A stretch of DNA of 20,130 bases from JAUXFK01 sp034189035 (GTDB taxonomy: Bacteria > Desulfobacterota > UBA8473). The stretch is from the NCBI GenBank assembly GCA_034189035.1, contig JAXHVA010000075.1, forward strand, positions 1 through 20,130. Reading direction: 5' to 3'. A program made the translations under genes and the position numbers. Positions 1 to 7,197 of the stretch are shown piece by piece. The notes beneath the pieces were generated by a model. That model was not told the DNA's origin. It saw nothing but the letters and a program-made list of their open reading frames with translations, and did not search any database. The stretch's first letter is position 1, and each line of letters begins with the position of its first letter.

Positions 1-171
1 TTTGTCTTTACCTCTACACATGGATCATGGTTGAATATTATCAAAAGTCTATTTGCCAAGATGACAAAAACATTTTTTCGTGGCATACGAGTAGACTCAA
101 AAGAGGAACTAAAACAGAGAATATCTAAATGGTTAAAAGAGCTAAATGAATCTCCAGTTATTTTTCGATAG
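1..171 (+). CDS. IS630-family transposase, C-terminal part (5' end outside window)
   Basis: The frame is open from base 1 to the TAG at 169-171 and gives 56 residues. They resemble the end of the DDE endonuclease domain of IS630-family transposases: the THGSWLN motif at residues 6-12, followed by a segment reading FFRGIRVDSKEELKQRI, both typical of the family. In this family the motif normally runs HGSWLNxxE, and that Glu is the third catalytic residue. Here the codon is AAA (bases 43-45, Lys15), one G-to-A change from GAA, so the protein is probably inactive. The rest of the gene and the left end of the element lie outside the window. The family call is confident; whether the full gene is otherwise intact cannot be seen. 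Confidence 0.8.
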   Translation, partial: FVFTSTHGSWLNIIKSLFAKMTKTFFRGIRVDSKEELKQRISKWLKELNESPVIFR

Positions 172-226
172 ATATGGCGCTTGGATTCAATTTCAGCAGC
201 ATAAATATTGAAATGTTATCTTGAAA

Positions 227-1745
227 TCAAAACACTACTACTTCTCCTATAGAAGCATCAGCCTTCATTGCCTCTATCGTAGTCGGCATAAGGTTCTCCT
301 CCCTTTTGGCTGTTTCTAAGAGATCCCCCCATGCCGCCTTCAGCTTTTCCATATTACGATTGGACTTGAATTTTTTAAGGGGCTCAATCCATTGTTCAGG
401 CGATGTATCCTGCAACCAATTCTCCTGTTCTATAGGTATTTTCAGCTCTTCTTCTTCGGATATGACAAGCGTATTGACTCATAAAATGCGTCTTTTGCCC
501 TGTTCAACATCCCTTTTGTTTTCGTTTTTTGCCTTGCGCGTTTGAGACTCTGCCCAACCACTTTCAATCGCCGCTATAATTCGGTTTCATAGACAATAAT
601 CTGTAAGGTATTTGAGGCAACGAGCGCAGACCCCCCTTGAGGGAATACAGGTTGCTAGGTTGTATGCGCATGGATCCACTTTTAGGTCCCTCCTAGCACG
701 ACCGCAAGTGTCTCTAATGTTACCCTGATTATGTTATTTGCAGGCTGTTGAGAAGTCAATGAACTCCCGTCCGTATGCGTTGTAGTAAACAACGCGACAG
801 GCCTTTGGATTCTCAATACAGAATTCTTTGCGCATCATCTTGGCCCACATCCTTCTGGCCGCACGGTATTTGGCAATGGATTCAAAAAAGTCGATACCCG
901 TGCTAAATGCAACCATCATGCTGTTTGCGACTTTCTCGATATTTATTCCCGGTTTTTTCGCTGCCCTCATATACTCTTTGGCCTCGGACATGGAAAGGCC
1001 TAACTCTTAGATAGCATTTACGGCTTGTTGACTGATATCGTATGCACTTATTATCGAGGTATGCCTATACAGCATATTTTCAGTACAGTACTCCAAAAGA
1101 TCCATCGCTATCTTCATCTGAAGCCACAGCGGGGTATTTGGGATGACGGTGCTGCACCAAGGAAAGCTGTTGAATATGGGGCATTTATGATTGAGCGTCT
1201 GAGCTGCGAAATGTCATATCCTCTTCTTTGGGCCATTACCATGTAAGCGGCAAAGATCAGCATGGCACACATATACATATAGTGGAAAATGATTGGCATA
1301 GAACCCAGATCGATGCCATCAAACATAATTTCCAAATCATAAAGGATATCGCAGATACATCCTTGAACCCCTGAATAATCATATGCTACAGGATGATCTG
1401 TGTCGATGCACCAGGTTGGTGCCCAGGTCTGGGCCAGTACTAATCGCACCCCAGCCTCGCTGGAGCCACCATTTCATCTCTTCATTTACATGATCGCATG
1501 TACCATGACCAAGCCAGACACGCCTGCCCCATATCTTACCCCCGACACATATTTGCGAGCAAACCTCGGGTGAATGGGTATTTTCCCGGTGTACCTATGC
1601 CTTTTTCACAATACAGATCCTTCAGGTCCTCAAGACCATAGCTCTCCTTTATTGGGATATCCGATGGATGGTGTTTCCAATTCCCCTTCGGGTTTCTCAA
1701 GCCAAATCTTTCAACCTATCAATTCGTCTTTTTCTCAGTTTCCAT
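227..1745 (-). pseudogene. Decayed methylmalonyl-CoA-mutase-family large subunit (B12-dependent acyl-CoA mutase)
   Basis: Reading leftward, successive frames give the family in collinear order. A start at 1745 lies 7 bases after AGGAG and is followed by two stops (1721-1716). Then come an N-terminal stretch with PIKESYGLEDLKDLY and GKYPFTRG, a stop at 1538-1536, and a new frame with RGWGAISTGPDLG. Next is the 1449-1114 frame with IDTDHP and LEIMFDGIDLG, then a frame with IAMDLLEYC. The 991-734 piece contains DFFESIAKYRAARRMWAKMM. A frame with LAVVLGGT and LQIIVYETE follows, then the C-terminal piece (586-227) with AAIESGW, VEQGKR and ENLMPTTIEAMKA. There are at least four frame changes, about six stops, and a gap of roughly 35 codons between YETE and AAIESG. 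No B12-binding domain follows, so it was a separate large subunit. It ends a few residues short of the usual family end, next to the IS630 remnant. It cannot encode a working enzyme. Confidence 0.85.
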
Positions 1746-2040
1746 AGCCATACTCCTTTTTAATAGTTGAATAATTAAGGCATGGATAGCCTCATTTTTT
1801 CTCTATTTTGTTTTATGGGCACTTTCTTTACAGAACCTTTGAAAAGGTATCTTGGAAAAGCGAGGGGAATGAGTCAAAATAGGATGCTGAAATGAATTGG
1901 AATGTTTTTCTCCGGGAGCCTTCGCATGCGTTCAATGTGCTGCAGGATTCGCTTCGTATCGAAATATATAAGCAAGGATTGTATGTCAAGAACATTTTTT
2001 AGTGCATAAGCGAACTTGTGTTCATCAATTGAATAGGGTT
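1746..2040. other. Intergenic stretch, no supported gene
   Basis: This lies between the start of the decayed mutase and the end of the histidine methyltransferase gene. Apart from the AGGAG ribosome-binding site of the pseudogene (1753-1757, minus strand) I see no convincing hairpin followed by a T-run that would terminate the leftward operon. A 71-codon minus-strand reading frame (2089-1874) runs out of the end of egtD in another frame, but I recognise no family in it. Confidence 0.5.
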
Positions 2041-3066
2041 TTAAGATGAAAAGGCAAGAGCGAGGGCCGTACTTTTTTTTACTTGCCATATAGAATCCAC
2101 AAAATATTGCTTTGAGTCAAACAACTGATCAACGACCTCAAAGCCTGTTTCTTCAGCCAACAGGGCAGTGTCTGGTACAAGATACTTATGAGAGTATTCT
2201 GTATGGAGTGGTTCCCAGGCCTCGAAAGGAAAAAACTGATTGAGGGTTTGAATATAGACCGCCTGTCTCTGAGAACTGACTAAGTAGCTTTCTATAGCCC
2301 CAGTAAAAACATTGTAGCTGCTATAATACTGAAACTTGTCCAGATCGAAGTTTCCTCCCAGTTCTTCATTAATGCGTTGCAACAAGTTGAGGTTAAACTG
2401 TGCAGTAACACCCTGGGAGTCATTATAGGCCTTTGTAAGGAGATCGATATCCTTCTTAAGGTCAAAGCCGATCACAAGGTAATCTCCATGATTAAGTGCA
2501 TTCCAAAGGCTATGCAAGAAAGTCCTGGCTTCAGACTGACTGAAATTTCCGATATTGGATCCTAAAAAAAGTACAACATTCCGCTTATGGTTCATAGAGG
2601 ATAGCCACTTCAAGCCATCGAAGTACTCTGCCACCAGCCCTTCGATCTGTACATTCGGTAAATAATGGTCAAACTTGCAGATGAGTCCGTGTACAGCTGT
2701 TTCCGAGATATCGATAGGGATGTATTCAAAACGCAGCCCTTTTCTAAAGAAATGATCGAGCAAGACTTCTGTCTTCTTACCATCACCAGCCCCAAGCTCT
2801 ACCAAGTTAATATCCCCATCCCCTATCAGACCTGCAATCCTATCTTTATGTTCTTGAAAGATCTCGAGTTCACACCAGGTCAGATAGTACTCAGGCAGTT
2901 CCATGATTTGCTGAAAAAGAGAATCGCCTGTCTCATCATAGAGGTATTTTGAGCAGATGGATTTGGGAGACATGGAGAGCCCAATAAGAACATCCAGAGC
3001 GAATTGTTCATACGCTTCTGAGACCTCGATATCATGGGGCTGTAGGATTCTGTAATTAACACTCAT
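2041..3066 (-). CDS. egtD: L-histidine N-alpha-methyltransferase (EgtD family), ergothioneine biosynthesis
   Basis: The 341-residue length fits EgtD, a cytoplasmic SAM-dependent enzyme that trimethylates the alpha-amino group of histidine to give hercynine. Visible family signatures are YDETGDSLFQQI (43-54) and LPEYY (57-61), then the SAM-binding VELGAGDGKKTEVLL (89-103) and LFLGSNIGNF (166-175), whose Asn174 matches a substrate-binding Asn. AYNDSQGVTAQFN (213-225) includes Tyr214, and HTEYSHKY (288-295) includes Glu290 and Ser292, the counterparts of residues that hold the histidine amino group in characterised EgtD. The ATG at 3066 follows AAAGGAGG with 6 bases spacing. It is second in a leftward unit, 70 bases after the metallopterin/cysteine-desulfurase fusion, which would use its product. 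No ergothioneine genes of the oxygen-dependent pathway (egtA, egtB, egtC, egtE) are in the window. A related methyltransferase with another amine substrate is possible, but the residues and neighbour favour histidine. Confidence 0.9.
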   Translation of the reverse strand: MSVNYRILQPHDIEVSEAYEQFALDVLIGLSMSPKSICSKYLYDETGDSLFQQIMELPEYYLTWCELEIFQEHKDRIAGLIGDGDINLVELGAGDGKKTEVLLDHFFRKGLRFEYIPIDISETAVHGLICKFDHYLPNVQIEGLVAEYFDGLKWLSSMNHKRNVVLFLGSNIGNFSQSEARTFLHSLWNALNHGDYLVIGFDLKKDIDLLTKAYNDSQGVTAQFNLNLLQRINEELGGNFDLDKFQYYSSYNVFTGAIESYLVSSQRQAVYIQTLNQFFPFEAWEPLHTEYSHKYLVPDTALLAEETGFEVVDQLFDSKQYFVDSIWQVKKSTALALAFSS

Positions 3067-3136
3067 GAAAGTCCTCCTTTCTTTTTTGTAAAGGTTTCAT
3101 TTTTTGAAAAGAGTTGCTAAAACAGCAATAGAAACT

Positions 3137-6100
3137 TTAACGGCAGGAGACAAAACGGACGACCGCTTTTTGATGGCGTATAATCTCATCCATAAACAAG
3201 ATGGTACGTTCGATTTCCTCCTTAGTATTATAAATTCCCAGTGAAAAACGCAAGGCACAATGGGCATATTCTTCAGACAATCCCATTGCCATCAAGGCAT
3301 GGGAAGGTTCAGGCAGACCGGCACGGCAAGCAGAGCCTGAAGAGACAGCAACACCTCTTTGATCAAGTGCAAGAACCAAGGACTCTCCTCGAATACCCGG
3401 GAGGGTTACATTGAGAGTGTTTGGCAATCGAAGGTCCTTATGACCATTTCGTTTCATACCTGGAATCAACTCCTGAATCCCATTTTCCAATCTATCTCGT
3501 AAATCTCGGATCCTGTCCATATGCGGAAGGTTCTTGAGTGCAAGCTCAGTGGCTTTGCCTAATCCAGCAATTCCAATAACATTTTCAGTTCCGGCTCTCA
3601 TTCCTCGTTCCTGTTTGCCCCCATTTACAAGTGGGACCAGATTGACTCCCTTGCGTACATACAGGCTGCCTGTACCCTTTGGCCCATGAAACTTGTGTCC
3701 TGAGATCGACAGAAGGTCTACACCGAGTTCCTCAACGTCAACCGGAATCTTTCCGACAGCCTGTACCCCGTCCGTATGAAAGATTACCCCTTGTTCCCTA
3801 GCTATCTTTGCAAATTCAAAAACGGGTTGAATAGAGCCTGTTTCATTATTTGCCATCATTATACTTACCAGACAAGTTCTCTTCGTAATTGCAGATTTCA
3901 AGTCTGAGCCTCTTATCCTTCCTTCAGCATCACAAGGAAGGTAGGTTACTAAGAATCCAGACTTTTCAAGCCACTTACAAGTATTGAGTACAGAGGGATG
4001 CTCTATAGTGGTGGTGATAATATGGTTTTTATTTGGGTTACTTGCGAAGGCTACCCCTTTCACTGCAAGATTATTTGCCTCTGACCCCCCACTAGTAAAG
4101 GTTATTCGTCTGGCCGTACAGTTAATCAACATGGCCACTCTTCGTCGTGCCGTCTCAATTGCAAGGTGTGCATCCTTTCCTGCATTGTAGATGCTCGAAG
4201 GATTTCCATAATATTCCATAAACTCTATCATTGTTTTTTTTACTTCATTATCGAGGGCAGAGGTTGCGTTATTGTCGAGGTATATATAACGGCGGGTCTG
4301 TTGTCTTTCTACAGTATTGTCAGGGGTGTATTCTCCTGAAGAAGTAACTGAATCTTTATCTCCCTGGGATACCCTTATCACATCGCAAAGCAAGGCCTTA
4401 TACACGGGAAACCCAGAGATGGGATCGTATCGTTTAAGATCTGTAAGTTCATTAACATTTGCCTCGCGCCATGCCTTAGGCCCCAGAGCCCCCCCACCGG
4501 TTCCATTGGCCTCTATTGCTCCTTGAACAATACCTTCCGTGACCACGGCATACATGCCAATTTTTCCTCGCTTTGTCTTGATATGTACAAAATCTCCGTC
4601 TTCGATTCCGCGTTTTTTGGCATCCAGGGTATTGATCATTACTGTGGGCACGGGTTTTTCTTGAGATAGAACTGGTATGCTATGGTGAAGTGCATGCAGA
4701 TCGATGTTTGTCCTTGCTCCTGAATTGAAGACCAGGGGGAAGTGTTTTCCAAGCTCCGGCTGTCCAAGGGGCCCTTCCCCTGGTTCTGTATAGACCGGTA
4801 AAGGATCGTATCCATGTTCCTCAAGGATCGAGGAGGCGATCTCAAACTTACCTGAGGGTGTTTCAAACCCGGGTTTTCGATCCTTCCGTAGCAACCCTTT
4901 CTCCCATTTCTTATACTGCATCATGGCTGTGGGAACCTGTACTGTGCTTCCGGCAGTCCTGACTTCTTCAAGCGTAAAGCCTGAACCCTTCAATGCTCGC
5001 GAAAGAAGTTCTTCTTCGTTCTGTGGGTATAAATGGCCATATCCAAGACGACGTGCCAGCTCAGATAGAATGAAGAAATCATTCCTGGCCTCGCCTAAGG
5101 GCTCTATCACTTTTTCTCTAATCCTGAAAATAGAACCATACACCATATACGATTCGATCTCATAGTAGGTGGTTGCAGGAAGTATGATGTCCGCATAAGC
5201 TGCATCAGCGGTAAGCTGACGATCTATACAAACCAGAAAATCGAGACCACCCAGAGTCTTTCTCCATACTTTAGGCTCAGGCCAGGACGTAATAATGGAT
5301 GCCCCCAGGCTGATAAGGAGTCGGATTGGATAGGGGTTTCCCTCTAAAACTGCCTGGGGGAGAATATTTGCATGAAACTCTCCACGGTATCGGGTATATA
5401 TTGGGAAATTATTGTAGCCGGCTGCTTTTTTTACATCCGGGTTTGCAATCAGACCTTCCCGATTGAGTGGAAACCTGTTTTGCGGCATATCAAAACATCG
5501 TCCTCCTGGAACGTCAAGCTGCCCAGCAAGTGCCCACAGTACCATCGTTGCACGAATCGCCTGGACTGCGCCGTCACTGTATTCGAGTCCACTGTACATG
5601 ACTGGAGCAGCACCATCACTCTTTGCCAGGTCTCTGGCAAGTGAGGTAACAGTCTTTGCAGGTACCCCGGTAATACTTTCTACTACCTCGGGCCGAAAGT
5701 GCTTAACATACCTGGCAAAATCGTCAAAGCCAACTGTCCAGTTGTTCACAAAGTCTTCGTCATAGAGTTCTTCCTCAATAATCACATTACACATACCAAG
5801 GGCAAGAGCACCATCCGAGCCAGGGCGGATAGGGATCCACTTTGCATTTGTATACTTTGCCATGACTGTTTCTCGAGGGTCTATTACTACAATCTTGGCA
5901 CCTCGCCTGTGTGCCTTCTCAATATTTATAAAGTCATCAGGGGGGCAATGAGCTGCCGGATTCTTTCCCCAAATAACGATAAGCTTGGCGTTTTCAATAT
6001 CAGAAAACATATTTATAAACATTCCCCCCATTGTTACATGGGGTGCTATCATAGCAAAAGCCACGTAGCAAAGAGCACCAACACCGAGTGTATTGGGTGA

Positions 6101-6526
6101 ACCAAAAGGAAACAGAACGCTCGATGCAGAAGAAACGGCGACTCCCTTTGGCTGAAAAAAATCACAAAAAGAGAGTTCAAAACTGCCGCTTCCTGTATAT
6201 ATGGCCGTTGCCTCAGGACCGAATTCTTTCTTAACTGTATTGAGCCTTTCAACTATGGTTTCATAGGCTGTATCCCACGAGATTCGCTCAAACTCATAAG
6301 TGCCTTTTGGTCCCTTTCTACGTAGGGGATACAAGAGCCTATCCTTTGAATAGACGATTTGCTTTGAAAGTTCACCGAGTCGACATATCCTGCCTAAAGG
6401 AGAAGTCTCATCCGGTTCAACCCTATCGATCCTTCCCTGGTCATCATAGGTGACAATCACCCAGCAACCTGCAGAGCATATACCACAAATGGCACGCATC
6501 CTATTGTTTTTAAATCGTTTTCTCAT
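3137..6526 (-). CDS. Metallopterin-dependent ergothioneine synthase: molybdopterin oxidoreductase-like module fused to cysteine desulfurase
   Basis: A single 1129-residue protein with two catalytic modules. Residues 1-720 form a molybdopterin (Mo/W-bis-MGD) enzyme. Cys14, Cys17, Cys21 and Cys48 make the N-terminal [4Fe-4S] motif. Cys153, after GSPNTLGVG, sits where DMSO-reductase-family enzymes carry the metal-binding Cys. IRPGSDGALALGM (233-245) is a family motif. There is no Tat signal, so it is cytoplasmic. After a linker (about 720-745) comes a complete NifS/IscS-type cysteine desulfurase: LDNNATS (750-756), His843 in IEHPS, the PLP Lys945 in SGHKFHGPKG, and the persulfide Cys1067 in SSGSACRAG. 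This architecture matches, to my knowledge, the ergothioneine synthase characterised in Caldithrix abyssi, which inserts cysteine-derived sulfur into hercynine without oxygen. The adjacent egtD supports that role. The ribosome-binding site is a modest AGGA 7 bases before the ATG at 6526. The alternative is an unknown sulfur-transfer reaction. Confidence 0.88.
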   Translation of the reverse strand: MRKRFKNNRMRAICGICSAGCWVIVTYDDQGRIDRVEPDETSPLGRICRLGELSKQIVYSKDRLLYPLRRKGPKGTYEFERISWDTAYETIVERLNTVKKEFGPEATAIYTGSGSFELSFCDFFQPKGVAVSSASSVLFPFGSPNTLGVGALCYVAFAMIAPHVTMGGMFINMFSDIENAKLIVIWGKNPAAHCPPDDFINIEKAHRRGAKIVVIDPRETVMAKYTNAKWIPIRPGSDGALALGMCNVIIEEELYDEDFVNNWTVGFDDFARYVKHFRPEVVESITGVPAKTVTSLARDLAKSDGAAPVMYSGLEYSDGAVQAIRATMVLWALAGQLDVPGGRCFDMPQNRFPLNREGLIANPDVKKAAGYNNFPIYTRYRGEFHANILPQAVLEGNPYPIRLLISLGASIITSWPEPKVWRKTLGGLDFLVCIDRQLTADAAYADIILPATTYYEIESYMVYGSIFRIREKVIEPLGEARNDFFILSELARRLGYGHLYPQNEEELLSRALKGSGFTLEEVRTAGSTVQVPTAMMQYKKWEKGLLRKDRKPGFETPSGKFEIASSILEEHGYDPLPVYTEPGEGPLGQPELGKHFPLVFNSGARTNIDLHALHHSIPVLSQEKPVPTVMINTLDAKKRGIEDGDFVHIKTKRGKIGMYAVVTEGIVQGAIEANGTGGGALGPKAWREANVNELTDLKRYDPISGFPVYKALLCDVIRVSQGDKDSVTSSGEYTPDNTVERQQTRRYIYLDNNATSALDNEVKKTMIEFMEYYGNPSSIYNAGKDAHLAIETARRRVAMLINCTARRITFTSGGSEANNLAVKGVAFASNPNKNHIITTTIEHPSVLNTCKWLEKSGFLVTYLPCDAEGRIRGSDLKSAITKRTCLVSIMMANNETGSIQPVFEFAKIAREQGVIFHTDGVQAVGKIPVDVEELGVDLLSISGHKFHGPKGTGSLYVRKGVNLVPLVNGGKQERGMRAGTENVIGIAGLGKATELALKNLPHMDRIRDLRDRLENGIQELIPGMKRNGHKDLRLPNTLNVTLPGIRGESLVLALDQRGVAVSSGSACRAGLPEPSHALMAMGLSEEYAHCALRFSLGIYNTKEEIERTILFMDEIIRHQKAVVRFVSCR

Positions 6527-6559
6527 AAAGTAATCCTGACCTTATATCAGCAATGATTA

Positions 6560-6571
6560 ATAACATGTTAT
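6560..6571. promoter_or_regulatory. 12-bp perfect palindrome in the leader of the ergothioneine operon, possible operator
   Basis: ATAACATGTTAT is a perfect palindrome lying between the predicted leftward promoter (6597-6625) and the start codon at 6526. Its position about 20-30 bases downstream of the expected transcription start would suit a repressor site. No regulator gene is nearby, so the role is inference only. Confidence 0.3.
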
Positions 6572-6596
6572 GCAGATCTATTCGCGTCGTATTTTT

Positions 6597-6625
6597 ATAC
6601 TATTTCTCTACGCGTTTTAGGTCAA
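6597..6625 (-). promoter_or_regulatory. Sigma70-type promoter for the fusion enzyme-egtD unit
   Basis: On the minus strand TTGACC (6625-6620) is followed by a 17-base spacer and TAGTAT (6602-6597). An overlapping TATAAA lies just beyond. Transcription would begin near 6590, leaving a leader of about 64 bases before the ATG at 6526. The -35 differs from consensus at one base and the spacing is ideal. Confidence 0.5.
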
Positions 6626-6796
6626 GGAATAAATCTATCCTTCTTGAAAGAAATTTTTAAATCCCACCAAGAAGAGATGTATATGTGATCTTTTCTGGGG
6701 AATTTTTCCTTATCCAAATAGTTCTTTTGACGCCGTTCTCTTTTTTTATTTTGATAGACCTTGAAATTCTTTGGTACACTCAAATGAAAGTTTAAC

Positions 6797-6825
6797 TTGA
6801 CACATACGATTGAGTTGCCTATACT
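6797..6825 (+). promoter_or_regulatory. Strong sigma70-type promoter for the Hpt/ATPase unit
   Basis: TTGACA (6797-6802) is a perfect -35 box, followed by exactly 17 bases and TATACT (6820-6825). Transcription would start near 6832, about 40 bases before the preferred start codon at 6871. It points away from the predicted promoter of the ergothioneine unit, making the region 6527-6870 a divergent control region. Nothing else is recognisable between the two promoters. Confidence 0.7.
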
Positions 6826-6870
6826 TTTTTACAATAAAGTGTGTTCTGATATATGAAAGGGGGCGTAGTC

Positions 6871-7197
6871 ATGACACATGATAGCGGTGCAACAGAGTGT
6901 GAGGATATCATTGCCTATGTAGACGCCGATCTTGAGGATCTTGTACCCGGATTTCTTGAAAATAGACAAGAAGACATTAGAACTATACGCGAAGCCTTAA
7001 AAAACAATGACTATGAGACTATTCGTATCCTGAGCCATAGCATGAAAGGATCTGGTGGGGGATATGGATTTGATCAGGTCACGAATATTGGGGAAGCCCT
7101 TGAGCAGGCAGCAAAGGACAGAAATGATGAAGAGATTCGAAAGCGGGTGGATGAGTTATCAAACTATCTTGAGCATGTTCAAATAGTCTATGAATAA
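6871..7197 (+). CDS. Histidine phosphotransfer (Hpt) domain protein
   Basis: A small single-domain phosphorelay protein of 108 residues. HSMKGSGGGYGF carries the phospho-accepting histidine (residue 56 from this start) in the classical HxxKG context, flanked by the amphipathic helices of an Hpt four-helix bundle. An upstream in-frame ATG exists at 6853. The one at 6871 is preferred because AAAGGGGG (6856-6863) lies 7 bases before it, whereas 6853 has no ribosome-binding site. The stop overlaps the start of the next gene by 8 bases, so the two are translationally coupled. It lacks any kinase domain and would pass phosphate between the hybrid kinase encoded at 9980 and the receiver domains of the ATPase encoded at 7190. 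That partnership is inferred from gene order. Confidence 0.85.
   Translation: MTHDSGATECEDIIAYVDADLEDLVPGFLENRQEDIRTIREALKNNDYETIRILSHSMKGSGGGYGFDQVTNIGEALEQAAKDRNDEEIRKRVDELSNYLEHVQIVYE

Noticed and set aside
306..545. Plus-strand 79-codon frame
   Set aside because: It is the complement of the decayed mutase C-terminal region, whose minus-strand reading matches a known family.
1025..1246. Plus-strand 73-codon frame
   Set aside because: It is antisense to the decayed mutase and has no family resemblance.
1874..2089. 71-codon minus-strand frame running out of the end of egtD
   Set aside because: It overlaps egtD in another frame, has no ribosome-binding site, and I recognise no family in its sequence.
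5699..6100. 133-codon plus-strand frame inside the fusion enzyme gene
   Set aside because: It is a shadow of the intact 1129-residue gene on the other strand, with no ribosome-binding site.
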